A DNA stretch of 64,000 nucleotides from Paenibacillus fonticola DSM 21315 (GCF_000381905.1 NZ_KB907250.1:27323-91322); one strand, 5' to 3'. Positions 26,217-35,279 are shown, numbered from the stretch's first letter. Made by a program: numbers and translations. Notes: generated by a model from the sequence alone, not told the origin.

Positions 26217-27086
26217 ATGAATAACAGAATAGCCAAACCCGTTCTGTACCTGCTTCCGGCATTATTAGTACTATGTGTCGTTATAGCCGTTCCCTCCCTG
26301 TATTCCCTGTATCTTAGCTTTTTTAGCTGGAATGGGGTATCGCCTAACAAAATATTTGTTGGGGTTCAGAATTACATCGATTTATTCATGAGGGATCCCG
26401 TATTTACGATTGCACTTAAAAACACTATTTTTTGGGTGATTGCATCGCTCATTTTTATAACAGTCGCCGCTTTGTTTTTGGCTCTGTTATTAAATAGACC
26501 ATTTTTCGGGAGGATTGTGTTCAGGGGGATCTTCTACTCCCCCTACATTATGTCGGGCATCGTCGTATCCTTGATGTGGTCATGGCTTTACCATCCTAGC
26601 ATGGGCTTCTTTAATGCCGTGCTGGAGCAAATCGGCCTTGAACCGCTCGACTGGCTTGCCGATCCATCCATGGCACTCGGCTCCGTGTTTGTCGCTTCGC
26701 TGTGGCATTCCGTGGGAGCGCCAATGGTGCTGTTTCTGGCAGGACTGCAGGCTATTCCCAAGGATCTTTATGAGGCGGTAAAAGTGGAGGGCGCCAATTC
26801 GTTTCAAACCTTAATTCATGTAACTATTCCATTATTGCGCGAATCGTTCGTCGTAGTGATTGCTACCACATTAATTGGAGCGATGAAAGTATTTGACATC
26901 ATCTATGCCATGACAGGCGGGGGGCCAGCTCAAAAAACGCAGGTCCTTGCCTCATGGATGTACTATCACACTTTTCAGTTTAACAATTTTGGCACGGGCA
27001 GTGCACTTTCTTGGATTTTGGTGATTCTCGTTATGATCGTAACGATTCCTTATGTATTGCAGCTGTCCAGGGATTCACACACGTAA
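26217..27086 (+). CDS. Sugar ABC permease 1 (CUT1, MalF-like)
   Basis: A 289-residue membrane protein with about six helices. The EAA loop that contacts the ATPase is visible as DLYEAVKVEGANSFQTLIHV. It starts six bases after the binding-protein stop. The FFSWNGVSPNKIFVGVQNYI segment after helix 1 is typical of MalF-type CUT1 permeases. Confidence 0.92.
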   Translation: MNNRIAKPVLYLLPALLVLCVVIAVPSLYSLYLSFFSWNGVSPNKIFVGVQNYIDLFMRDPVFTIALKNTIFWVIASLIFITVAALFLALLLNRPFFGRIVFRGIFYSPYIMSGIVVSLMWSWLYHPSMGFFNAVLEQIGLEPLDWLADPSMALGSVFVASLWHSVGAPMVLFLAGLQAIPKDLYEAVKVEGANSFQTLIHVTIPLLRESFVVVIATTLIGAMKVFDIIYAMTGGGPAQKTQVLASWMYYHTFQFNNFGTGSALSWILVILVMIVTIPYVLQLSRDSHT

Positions 27087-27114
27087 GACTGCCTTCGCGA
27101 AGGGAGAGCGAGCG

Positions 27115-27951
27115 ATGGTTCGAACTCAGTTATCGTTTACTCGAATATTATTTTATATGTTCTTGATTGTTTTTGCTTTCTTATGGCTGATCCCTATTTT
27201 CTTTATGCTATTTACAGCGTTGAAAAGTCCGGCAGATCTGTTCGGCAGCGAATCCTTGTTTTCATTTCCCAAGCGTATAGAGTGGTCTAACTTCACCGAA
27301 GCCTGGCTAGCGGGGAATATGAGCGTTTATATGAAAAACAGCCTGTTTATCACACTGATCAAAGTGCCTGCCGGTATATTTATCGCTGCCCTTGGCGCGT
27401 TTGCATTAACACGTTTAAATTACAAATGGAGCAATCCTACGTTTGTATTGATTTTGATCGGGATGATGATTCCGGTTCAGGTGACACTGGTTCCGCTAAG
27501 CATGCTGCTAAAACTTACGAATCTCATCGACAGCCATCTCGGAATCATCATCGTTTATCTCGGATTCGGCATCCCTTTCGCGGTGCTCGTATTAAGGGGG
27601 TTTTTCAGAACGATCCCCAAAGAGCTGGATGATGCGGCCAGAATGGACGGGTGCAGCGATTTTGGATTGTTTTGGAGAATTTTGCTTCCGATTGCGATGC
27701 CTGCTGTAGCTACTTTAGTCATCCTGGACTTTTTATCCACATGGAACGAATTTTTATTATCGCAAATTTTCCTTACCTCAAATGAGCTGCGGACGATCCC
27801 TTCCGGACTGATGATTTTTAAGGGGGAATTCGGTACCAACTATGGCTTAATGAACGCAGGGGTGCTGATTTCGGTCATTCCGATCCTAATAATCTACCTT
27901 ATGTTTCAAAAGTACTTTGTTCAGGGATTGGCCGGTTCAGTCAAGGGATAA
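27115..27951 (+). CDS. Sugar ABC permease 2 (CUT1, MalG-like)
   Basis: A 278-residue membrane protein. ATG 27115 is chosen because GGGAGAGCGAG lies just before it; the frame runs back to 27052 inside permease 1. The EAA loop reads ELDDAARMDGCSDFGLFWRI. The C terminus ends in MFQKYFVQGLAGSVKG, as is typical of MalG-type permeases. Confidence 0.92.
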   Translation: MVRTQLSFTRILFYMFLIVFAFLWLIPIFFMLFTALKSPADLFGSESLFSFPKRIEWSNFTEAWLAGNMSVYMKNSLFITLIKVPAGIFIAALGAFALTRLNYKWSNPTFVLILIGMMIPVQVTLVPLSMLLKLTNLIDSHLGIIIVYLGFGIPFAVLVLRGFFRTIPKELDDAARMDGCSDFGLFWRILLPIAMPAVATLVILDFLSTWNEFLLSQIFLTSNELRTIPSGLMIFKGEFGTNYGLMNAGVLISVIPILIIYLMFQKYFVQGLAGSVKG

Positions 27952-27984
27952 GCTTATTTTGGGGTAGAGGGGAGGAATTACAGT

Positions 27985-29754
27985 TTGAACATCACAGAAA
28001 TGCAGGAAAAAGCGATTCAAATCCGGCGCGACACGCTGCAGATACTGAAACATACACCAGCGGGATACTCCGGCACTTCATTAAGTCATATCGATATCCT
28101 CGTTGTACTGTATTACGGAATGATGAAGCTGGATCCCTTGAATCCCACATGGGAAGAGCGGGATCGGTTTCTATACTGCCAGGATCATTCGGTAGAAGCG
28201 CTCTACAGCATTTTAGCGGATCGAGGTTTTTTTCCGGCGCATGAGCTGCAAAGCTTCCGCCGTTACGGTTCTCGGCTGATCGGGCATCCCAATCGGCAGG
28301 TACCGGGAATTGAAATGACCGGAGGCGTCGTGGGACATGGGTTGTCAGAGGCTGTTGGCATGGCTTTAACGGCTCATATGAATAAACAAAACTATCGTGT
28401 CTTCACGTTGATGGACGAAGCTGAAATAAGTAATGGAAAAACAGGAGAAGCGGCATTATCCGCTTCTCGTTACAATCTGGACAACCTGATAACTATTGTT
28501 GAGCTGCGCGGTGCCTCAGGGGAGCCGACACCGGACAAGCTTCGCCAAAGCCGCGAGTTTGCCGATAAATGGCGTAGCCTCGGGTGGGATGTAGTTATCG
28601 TCAATGGAAATGGGATCGATGAGCTATATAGGGCGCTTCAGGAAACACGTTCCCGGAAGGGGAAACCACAGCTGCTCGTCGCCCATACGGTTCAGCAAAC
28701 CGAAAGTGATCTTCGGACGGATACAGGGGCCGGGGCCGGTTCGAGTCAGGTTGTAAGTGGTGATAAGGCGCTTCCTTGGAAGAATGGTGCGCTCGATGTT
28801 AGCGACGGTCCAATGACTGTCGGCCAAATGATCCTGGAATATCTTCTGGAGAAGGCGCGGGCTGATCAAGATATTGTGCTGGTGCTGGACGAATCGATTG
28901 CGATGGATGAGATCAGCCGGTATGCTGCCGAGCTGCCGGATCAAATCATCCAAATCGAATATGCAGAGGAGCAACTGGTCGGTATTGCCGCAGGGCTGGC
29001 AGTCAGTGGTAAAAAACCTTTCGTGTTGGCATCGGCTAACTTTTTAACGATGAGAGCGATAGAGCAAATAAAAATGAATGTATCCTATTCCTCAGCCAAT
29101 GTGAAGCTGATTGGCCTGGATGGCGGCGTAAGCTGCGGGGCGAAAGGAATGGCATATCATTCCATTCAGGACATTGCATTGATCAGAGGTATTCCCCGGC
29201 TTGCTACCGTAATACCGTCCGATCATCGCGAAATTACAGCAATGCTGGATGCGCTGCTTCTTCATGAAGGGGGCGTATATGCCCGGGTCGGCCGGATTCC
29301 GATGAAAGAGGTATATACCGCCGAGGACAAAGTATGCTTTGAGCTAGGCAAGGCTGTTCAACTGCGCGATGGGCAGGATTTGACGCTTATCGCCGCAGGA
29401 GAAATGGTGCAGCTGGCCTTGGAAACAGCCGCCGCTTTAGCCAAAGACGGTATAGGATGCCAGGTTTTAAATATGCACACCATCAAGCCGCTGGATGAGG
29501 ATGCCGTATTGCGGGCGGCCCGCGAAACGGGGCATTTGATTACTTTGGAGGAACATAGTGTGCTTGGCGGGCTTGGCTCCGCGGTTTCAGAATTTGTTAT
29601 CCAGAAATGTCCGGTTCCGCTGCGGATTGTGGGGGTGCCGGATGAGCCTTCGATCGCAGGAAATGTTTCCGAAATATTCGATCACTACAGTCTAACTTAC
29701 AGCAGTATCCGCTCGATCGCCCGGAAAATGCTTAAAAACTCCAGAAAGAAGTAA
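27985..29754 (+). CDS. Divergent single-chain transketolase
   Basis: A 589-residue protein joining both transketolase halves, starting at TTG after GAGGGGAGG. Residues 1-270 are the ThDP-binding half, about 290-450 the pyrimidine-binding half (YAEEQLVGIAAGLA holds the conserved Glu), and the rest the C domain (LEEHSVLGGLGSAVSEF). The usual ThDP motif GDGE is changed to MDEA, SKGHA is CQDHS, GQG is GHG, and the Mg-binding Asn region IVDxN reads IVELR. Transketolases are normally about 620-670 residues. It is in the same operon as the ABC transporter, so it probably acts on the imported sugar's phosphate or an analogue, or is not a classical transketolase. Confidence 0.8.
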   Translation: MNITEMQEKAIQIRRDTLQILKHTPAGYSGTSLSHIDILVVLYYGMMKLDPLNPTWEERDRFLYCQDHSVEALYSILADRGFFPAHELQSFRRYGSRLIGHPNRQVPGIEMTGGVVGHGLSEAVGMALTAHMNKQNYRVFTLMDEAEISNGKTGEAALSASRYNLDNLITIVELRGASGEPTPDKLRQSREFADKWRSLGWDVVIVNGNGIDELYRALQETRSRKGKPQLLVAHTVQQTESDLRTDTGAGAGSSQVVSGDKALPWKNGALDVSDGPMTVGQMILEYLLEKARADQDIVLVLDESIAMDEISRYAAELPDQIIQIEYAEEQLVGIAAGLAVSGKKPFVLASANFLTMRAIEQIKMNVSYSSANVKLIGLDGGVSCGAKGMAYHSIQDIALIRGIPRLATVIPSDHREITAMLDALLLHEGGVYARVGRIPMKEVYTAEDKVCFELGKAVQLRDGQDLTLIAAGEMVQLALETAAALAKDGIGCQVLNMHTIKPLDEDAVLRAARETGHLITLEEHSVLGGLGSAVSEFVIQKCPVPLRIVGVPDEPSIAGNVSEIFDHYSLTYSSIRSIARKMLKNSRKK

Positions 29755-29773
29755 CTGTCAAGGGGGAAAAGAT

Positions 29774-30763
29774 ATGCAGACCAATTCTGGCACCACTTAC
29801 CGGGTGTTGGTGAGTACGGATTTGGGAGGAGATCCCGACGATATTCAATCCCTGGTCCATCTGTTGCATTATTCCGATATTTTAAAATTGGAGGGAATCG
29901 TTTCATCCACCGGTCCAGGAAGCGTAAACACAGTGGACGGGATAAACGAGTGGGTGCGAAGAACGGATTTGAATGCTTTGCGCCAAAAAGGTTATGAAGA
30001 CTTATCAAGCGAAGAAGAAGTACTGGCCGTTGTAAAGCAGGGGGCGGTCCATCCAGGAGAGCCGGGTGAAGGAAAAGCAACGGAAGGCTCCGACTGGATT
30101 GTAAAAAAAGCACTGGATGCCGATCCGCTAGGATTGAACAGGCCTTTATGGATACTCGCCTGGGGTTCGCTTACGGATATTGCCCAAGCCTTATACGATG
30201 CGCCGGAAATTGCTGACCGGATTCGCATCTATTACATCAGCTCCACGAATACCGTTCATGATGAAGACAGCTATGAATTTCTGCTGGACGGCATGGAGGA
30301 CAAATGGCCGGACCTATGGTGGATCGAGAACGGCGTGCTGCCGCGCTTGTCCCATGATACGTTCCGGGGCTACTATCTCGGCGGCGATCAAACGGGAGAG
30401 TGGGGCAATCTTGCTTACCTGGAAACGGTCATTCGTCCGCGAGGGACAACCCGCAACTCTGAATTTAAGGAAACTTTAGGCCAGGCCTTTCCGGGAGCGG
30501 ATTGGCCGGAGGGAGTACTTAAGGAAGGTGACACCCCATCCTTTCTCTATTTGCTGTCCCCTATCGTGGGAGGGGTTGGCGATGTTGACGATCCTACCGC
30601 TGAAAGCTGGGGAGGACAATTTCGCAAAGCACATCCGGATCAGTATCCGAATTATTACATTGATCTGGACGCTTCCGCTGAAGAGTGCCAGGCGACCATT
30701 AACAAATGGAGAGTAAGCTATCTTGCGGACTGGAAGAAAAGATGGCTAAGATATGAAGAATAA
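29774..30763 (+). CDS. DUF1593 nucleoside-hydrolase-like protein
   Basis: A 329-residue protein with the nucleoside-hydrolase fold start VLVSTDLGGDPDDIQSLVHL, whose Asp cluster should bind Ca2+, and a later PLWILAWGSLTDIAQAL. It matches the DUF1593/Sde182-like family. Members often lie in polysaccharide-use clusters, and the N-glycosidase-type substrate is mostly unknown. There is no signal peptide here, so it should act in the cytoplasm on an imported glycoside. It closes the operon: 19 bases after the transketolase, with AAGGGGGAAAAG as ribosome binding site and a terminator after it. Confidence 0.85.
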   Translation: MQTNSGTTYRVLVSTDLGGDPDDIQSLVHLLHYSDILKLEGIVSSTGPGSVNTVDGINEWVRRTDLNALRQKGYEDLSSEEEVLAVVKQGAVHPGEPGEGKATEGSDWIVKKALDADPLGLNRPLWILAWGSLTDIAQALYDAPEIADRIRIYYISSTNTVHDEDSYEFLLDGMEDKWPDLWWIENGVLPRLSHDTFRGYYLGGDQTGEWGNLAYLETVIRPRGTTRNSEFKETLGQAFPGADWPEGVLKEGDTPSFLYLLSPIVGGVGDVDDPTAESWGGQFRKAHPDQYPNYYIDLDASAEECQATINKWRVSYLADWKKRWLRYEE

Positions 30764-30817
30764 CACGGCCTATTATTAACAATAGGAAGCAGATGAAATG
30801 GGTGTACAACGGCGAAA

Positions 30818-30856
30818 GCAGCCTATCCTTAAGTAAGGATGGGCTGCTTCTTTCTT
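30818..30856 (+). terminator. Intrinsic terminator of the transporter operon
   Basis: Stem GCAGCC.ATCCTTA / TAAGGAT.GGCTGC (30818-30847), then TTCTTTCTTC. Confidence 0.85.
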
Positions 30857-30968
30857 CATAGTTGTGGGCGGGGGTTAATTGATGCACCGATTTTTTTTAC
30901 TAGGATATCGTAATAAATAAATCTCTGTCGTTGCAATCATAAGTTTTGTCATTAAATATCATTAAATA

Positions 30969-30997
30969 TTGACCGATGGAAAAATAAGGGTTATATT
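30969..30997 (+). promoter_or_regulatory. SigA promoter of the HTH/TPR regulator
   Basis: TTGACC, 17 bases, TATATT; about 85 bases before the TTG start. Confidence 0.7.
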
Positions 30998-31083
30998 GGA
31001 AGTGCCCATATAGTAGGGTTGTTACTAAATTATGGATGATGCATAATGTGGTTTTGGATATTGTTTCAGGGGGTGATTGCTGC

Positions 31084-32499
31084 TTGAATTCTACAACGAC
31101 GATATGCGAAGAACTGGAGAACTACATGAAGAGGGAGGGGATGACCCTTCATTTTTTTGCAGAAAAATCCGGAGTGAACGCAGGTACGTTAAGCGGCATA
31201 CTAAATGGCAATCGGTCAATCGCAATTGGGCAGTTGGACCGCATTACTCATGCGATGGGCCTCCCTGAAGGAAGTCTATATGAAATGTTTGTAGATGAGT
31301 GCTTTATCTCGGCTGCTCCTCACTGGCGACGATTGCGTCCGTTTTTGCTTCGTTGTGCCGAGCTGAAGAAGCTTGAGTGCATACGAGCGATTTTATCCTG
31401 TTTGCTTGAAGATTTGAAGCAGATTACAGGCATTTTTGAAACGGCTGAATTAATGTTCGAACAGGGATGGTATGAAGCGGCTACTATAATGTATGAAAGT
31501 GTAATAGAAAGTGAAAGATCCAACCAATCTGAGAGATTGGCTATGAGCTATTATAGGCTTTTTAAAATTCATCAAGAAGAAGGATATAAAAATTTTAAAG
31601 CTGCTCTACAATTCATTCCTTATAGGCATCGGCTGCCAGAGGTGTATTCCCTTGATGGATTAGTCATGTTAACTGACCTTTACTCTGTTAAAGATATGTG
31701 GGATGAAGTCGAAATTTATGCCGACGAACTGTGTAGATTAGCAGAGGCATTATATACTAATTTGTGTTGGAAAGACCCTGATTTTAAGCCAAAGCGCCCT
31801 CTGGTTTATTATTTTGGTAAAGGATACTTATACAAAGCTGCATCCTATGAAAGTAGAAGAATGTTTACCGAGTCAAGAAAATGGATAGCCAAATACGAAG
31901 ACTTAAGTTGGTTTGATGGCCTAGACGAAGCGGGATTTGCAGAAGTAGAGCTATATAAAATGTTCGCAAAGGCTAATTTACTCTCTACTGATATTAAAGA
32001 AGGTAATCGAGCAAAAATTCCAGAGTATATATCCTTTTTAGAGGAAAATCCTAGTGAAATATTAGAAGGACTGATTACTTTAATCGAATCAGCTAATCGG
32101 TATAAATTTTTTGTAAATGAGCATTTGGAAAGATTTACGGATGATATTAATCAGTTTAAGAAAATGGATAAAAATGGGTGGGGATTCCAGAAGGATAATA
32201 AAGTTCAGTATAATGATCCCTATCACACGTTTCGCTGTGCCTTGTTTTTTCAGAAATATTCAATTTACTGCTTTAGGAAAGGCAGTTTAACAGAGGGACT
32301 CAGGAATACTTTGAGATGCATCAAGTTTTCAATTAGGGTCAGTAGTAAAAATAATATAGTGAATAGCATGGCTCTGTTCGAGTTCTATCGAAAATATACA
32401 ACGAAAAAACAAAGATATGCGTACACAAAATTGTGTAAAGAGGTGTGGACTTATGAAGAAGAGTTCGATATTGACGACTATGCTAATTCTCTCCATTAG
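31084..32499 (+). CDS. RRNPP-type HTH/TPR regulator (AloR-like)
   Basis: A 471-residue regulator starting at TTG 31084, eight bases after GGGGGTGA; the frame extends to 31036 without a ribosome binding site. Residues about 5-65 are an XRE helix-turn-helix (MTLHFFAEKSGVNAGTLSGI, then LNGNRSIAIGQLDRITHAMG). The remaining 400 residues are all helical with TPR-like pairs. This architecture belongs to the RRNPP peptide-sensing regulators (PlcR, NprR, Rap), and the length fits the AloR family of Paenibacillus polymyxa. Directly overlapping its end is a short secreted-peptide gene, and a Spo0E-like gene follows, as expected for a peptide-controlled sporulation or differentiation switch. The ligand assignment is inferred. 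Confidence 0.75.
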   Translation: MNSTTTICEELENYMKREGMTLHFFAEKSGVNAGTLSGILNGNRSIAIGQLDRITHAMGLPEGSLYEMFVDECFISAAPHWRRLRPFLLRCAELKKLECIRAILSCLLEDLKQITGIFETAELMFEQGWYEAATIMYESVIESERSNQSERLAMSYYRLFKIHQEEGYKNFKAALQFIPYRHRLPEVYSLDGLVMLTDLYSVKDMWDEVEIYADELCRLAEALYTNLCWKDPDFKPKRPLVYYFGKGYLYKAASYESRRMFTESRKWIAKYEDLSWFDGLDEAGFAEVELYKMFAKANLLSTDIKEGNRAKIPEYISFLEENPSEILEGLITLIESANRYKFFVNEHLERFTDDINQFKKMDKNGWGFQKDNKVQYNDPYHTFRCALFFQKYSIYCFRKGSLTEGLRNTLRCIKFSIRVSSKNNIVNSMALFEFYRKYTTKKQRYAYTKLCKEVWTYEEEFDIDDYANSLH

Positions 32500-32551
32500 C
32501 GTTTTAAGTGGAAATGTTATTACAATCCTCGCCCATGGAGTGGGCCATTAA
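32453..32551 (+). CDS. Putative signalling propeptide (AloP/Phr-like)
   Basis: A 32-residue frame that overlaps the last 47 bases of the regulator in another phase. A strong AAAGAGGTG lies seven bases before ATG. The product starts MKKSS, then a hydrophobic core (ILTTMLILSISVLSG), and ends LAHGVGH. That is the layout of exported pheromone precursors: a charged start, a membrane-crossing segment and a short C-terminal peptide. RRNPP systems normally encode the propeptide just downstream of, or overlapping, the receptor. The active peptide is probably within the last 6-10 residues. It is too short for usual gene calling. Confidence 0.7.
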   Translation: MKKSSILTTMLILSISVLSGNVITILAHGVGH

Positions 32552-32587
32552 TTTATGTTGATATATCTTTCTTCTATTCTCTCACCC

Positions 32588-32615
32588 GACCAGCCCCTAA
32601 AGCTGGTCTTTATTT
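32588..32615 (+). terminator. Intrinsic terminator after the propeptide gene
   Basis: GACCAGC and GCTGGTC flank CCCTAAA, then TTTATTTT. Confidence 0.8.
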
Positions 32616-32717
32616 TGCTTATTATTACCTAAATATACAAAATATGAGCTTTGCAATATCTGTGTTAAGGGAGTATTAAGCAACACATCCTAAAATAACC
32701 ATAAGGTGGTGTTTTAG

Positions 32718-32909
32718 GTGGATAAAACAAAATCTAAATATATTAAACACAAAATAGAAGAAGAACGGCGGCTGCTGGATTTGTTGGCTGAACAATATGG
32801 TTTGCAGGATATACGAGTGCTGAAGCAGTCTATGGAGTTGGACAGGCTGATTAATAACTATAATGAAGTAAGGTATGATTACATGCGCAGGAAAGAGCCG
32901 ACTGCTTAG
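32718..32909 (+). CDS. Spo0E-like aspartyl-phosphate phosphatase
   Basis: A 63-residue helical-hairpin protein starting at GTG after AAGGTGGTG. The signature SMELDRLINNYNEV matches the Spo0E family motif (SxxLDxLI). Spo0E proteins remove phosphate from Spo0A~P and so delay sporulation. It lies 166 bases after the propeptide gene and a terminator, so it has its own promoter and is a likely target of the adjacent peptide-receptor pair. Confidence 0.85.
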   Translation: MDKTKSKYIKHKIEEERRLLDLLAEQYGLQDIRVLKQSMELDRLINNYNEVRYDYMRRKEPTA

Positions 32910-32922
32910 AACAATCGGCTCT
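32894..32922. terminator. Hairpin between convergent genes
   Basis: AGAGCCGA and TCGGCTCT enclose the Spo0E-like stop codon; it may end both the Spo0E-like gene and the convergent oleate hydratase gene. Confidence 0.5.
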
Positions 32923-32956
32923 GGCTAGGTTTAACCGATATCATTCCTTTGAACCT

Positions 32957-34543
32957 TTAACGGAAAGAAGTGGCTACGCTTTGGAGCAAGGTTCGTACGT
33001 CATATTGATATTGGTTGATTGGGGCAATCGGCTTGTCTACGCCCAGCAGCTGATAGACGGCGGTTCTGGCGGATCTGACAGAATACTCCTCCGTAAATAC
33101 AACGTCATCGGGAATTTCGCAAAATTGACCGATAAAAGCCAGGTTCGTTGAGCCTTCCGGAACGACCTGGGGGCGATCACCGAGCGTTCGGGGCATGAAT
33201 TGCGCCGTAATATACGGCATCATGCAGGGAATACAGTTTGCGGTGCGGATAATGTCATCCAACTCATTTTCAAATTTCAAATGATGCAGCAGCTCCGTTA
33301 AAATTTTCTCCCCGGTACAATCGCACATTCTCTTTTTCACATAGTCTCCAACTTGATCCGGGTACAGGCCGTAACCCCAGAACACTTTTACATCCTCAGG
33401 CTGATTGCGGAAGTGCGGCTGGTGCGCCAGTACGATGGACATGAACCAGCTGGAATCTTTAAAGGTCACTAAAGCGCCGCTTCCGGCCTTATTCCGCGAG
33501 AACTTCTCCATCAGATCAAAGAAACGGGAGTCCTCGCAAGTGACGGTGAACGATTCCCATTTGGACTCGTCAATGTGATCATCAAAGGAAGAGGGATTGC
33601 CGAGCAGCCCCGGCTTCTTTGCCGCGATCCGATCCCACAGCTGCCAGGAGCAGCCTTTGCCGTTTAGCTGTGGAGGGGCGGTCATCGAGCCAAGGCTGGA
33701 GCTTTCCGTCATCGAGCCGTTCGTTACAATGACCAAATCCTCCTCCGCCAAATCCAGCGCTTTTTCCACTCCATCCTTCACGTAATGCATGCTAGTCACC
33801 GTTATTCCATCGCCCGCTTTAAAATCCAAATCCGTTACCGTGCACTTCATTTCAAAATCAACGCCATGCTCCTGCAAATACCGGTGCAGCGGAACAATGA
33901 GCGAATCGTACTGGTTATAAGGTGTGCGCGTGACGCCCTCAAGCGTATGAATTCTTGGAAACTCATGCATGAAGCGGATCATGTACCTTTTGAGTTCGAC
34001 TGTGCTGTGCCAGGGCTGAAAGGCGAAGGTTGTCGCCCACATATACCAGAAATTCGTCTTGAAAAAATGAGCTCCAAACCATTCGTTGATCCGCAATCGG
34101 CCTAATTGGGCTTCCGGCGTGATGATCAGCTTGGCCATGGCGATGCGATCGTCCATGTCAAATCCCATGGAGGCCACATCCTCCACTTCACCATCCTTGT
34201 TCACCAGTCTTGCTCGGGAATGCGTAGGATGCGCTGTATCAAAGGCCATAATCTCATCTCGCACCGATTGGTCCGGGTTATCGAGCGAGGGAATGGAGCT
34301 CAGCAAGTCCCACAAATTTTCATACGTCTCATCGTTCAGCATCCTGCCGCCGCGAATCACATAGCCCTGCTCCCGATCTCCCGCCCCGTCGTTGCTTCCT
34401 CCAAGTACTTTCAGCTCTTCGATAATATGAATCTGCTGTCCTGGAAATCCGCAATCCCTGATGAGGAATGCCGCCCCAGCCAGTGAGGCGATTCCTCCTC
34501 CGACAAAATACACTTGATTACTGTAAGTGCCCATCATCATCAT
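32957..34543 (-). CDS. ohyA: Oleate hydratase
   Basis: A 528-residue FAD enzyme of the myosin-cross-reactive antigen family. It adds water to the cis-9 double bond of unsaturated fatty acids, which detoxifies them. The FAD-binding Rossmann motif is VYFVGGGIASLAGAAFLIRD, followed by IHIIEELKVLGGSNDGAGD and YVIRGGRMLNDETYENLWDL. ITAQFMPRTLGDRPQVVPEG and NLAFIGQFCEIPDDVVFTEE close the FAD domain. It is slightly shorter than many members (about 565-590). It is preceded on the same strand by a TetR gene, its likely regulator. Confidence 0.95.
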   Translation of the reverse strand: MMMMGTYSNQVYFVGGGIASLAGAAFLIRDCGFPGQQIHIIEELKVLGGSNDGAGDREQGYVIRGGRMLNDETYENLWDLLSSIPSLDNPDQSVRDEIMAFDTAHPTHSRARLVNKDGEVEDVASMGFDMDDRIAMAKLIITPEAQLGRLRINEWFGAHFFKTNFWYMWATTFAFQPWHSTVELKRYMIRFMHEFPRIHTLEGVTRTPYNQYDSLIVPLHRYLQEHGVDFEMKCTVTDLDFKAGDGITVTSMHYVKDGVEKALDLAEEDLVIVTNGSMTESSSLGSMTAPPQLNGKGCSWQLWDRIAAKKPGLLGNPSSFDDHIDESKWESFTVTCEDSRFFDLMEKFSRNKAGSGALVTFKDSSWFMSIVLAHQPHFRNQPEDVKVFWGYGLYPDQVGDYVKKRMCDCTGEKILTELLHHLKFENELDDIIRTANCIPCMMPYITAQFMPRTLGDRPQVVPEGSTNLAFIGQFCEIPDDVVFTEEYSVRSARTAVYQLLGVDKPIAPINQYQYDVRTLLQSVATSFR

Positions 34544-34622
34544 CCTCGCTTTCGTGAATTTTCAAGGAATCTCAGTACAGGTAGAGACAACTTAAATATA
34601 CGGATTTTCCTTTTTATAGAAA

Positions 34623-34646
34623 ATACACAAAATGCGCGCAGTGTAT
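34623..34646. promoter_or_regulatory. Inverted repeat, possible TetR operator
   Basis: ATACAC and GTGTAT are separated by 12 bases in the oleate hydratase promoter region, a typical size for a TetR-family operator. Confidence 0.4.
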
Positions 34647-34679
34647 AGTTTTTGGACACATTCGCCCGTTTGTATAGCA

Positions 34680-35279
34680 CTAAGCTTTTTTCTCATATCG
34701 CTGTAAGGCTCGTTCAAAATTGCCCTCCATTAATTCACTCAGCTTCTCCACGATCAACGCTGGTTTTTCCTTCATCCCGTCTAGCATCCATTGGATGACA
34801 AGCCCGGAAAAGGCAAGGGTATAGAAGTTAGCGAGAAACTTCTTATCATCCTCATGTACGTTCATGCCACAGCATACTTCGTTAACGACCTCGATCATGA
34901 GCCCATAAGTGACGGTATATAAGTAGGAGTCCAAGTGGCTCCGCGCGAGGGAATGGAGGGTGTTCAGACAGAAGGATTGATTGTTCTCGATATAGGTGAA
35001 AATGGTACGAATCCCCTGCGTCCATGTATGGTAGCTGCGAAATGCGGCAAGGCTGTCCACCGCTTCTGTCTGATAAATCCAGCCTAACAAATCATAAATA
35101 TCTTGAAAATGATAGTAAAACGTCTGCCGGTTCACTCCGCAGTAATTCACGATTTGCTTCACGGTGATTTTACTTAATGGAAGCTCCTGCATCGCTTGCT
35201 TCAAAGAGCTGGCCAAAGCCTTTTTGGTAATAGAAGAAGTGGACAAAGGGATCACCTGCTTCATTATTTGGTTAACCAC
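34680..35279 (-). CDS. TetR/AcrR-family regulator
   Basis: A 199-residue regulator with an N-terminal helix-turn-helix at about 20-60 (LSKITVKQIVNYCGVNRQTF, then YYHFQDIYDLLGWIY). The C-terminal helical ligand domain resembles the DhaS-type TetR_C_8 group. It lies 136 bases upstream of the oleate hydratase gene on the same strand and probably senses fatty acids to control it. Confidence 0.85.
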   Translation of the reverse strand: MVNQIMKQVIPLSTSSITKKALASSLKQAMQELPLSKITVKQIVNYCGVNRQTFYYHFQDIYDLLGWIYQTEAVDSLAAFRSYHTWTQGIRTIFTYIENNQSFCLNTLHSLARSHLDSYLYTVTYGLMIEVVNEVCCGMNVHEDDKKFLANFYTLAFSGLVIQWMLDGMKEKPALIVEKLSELMEGNFERALQRYEKKA

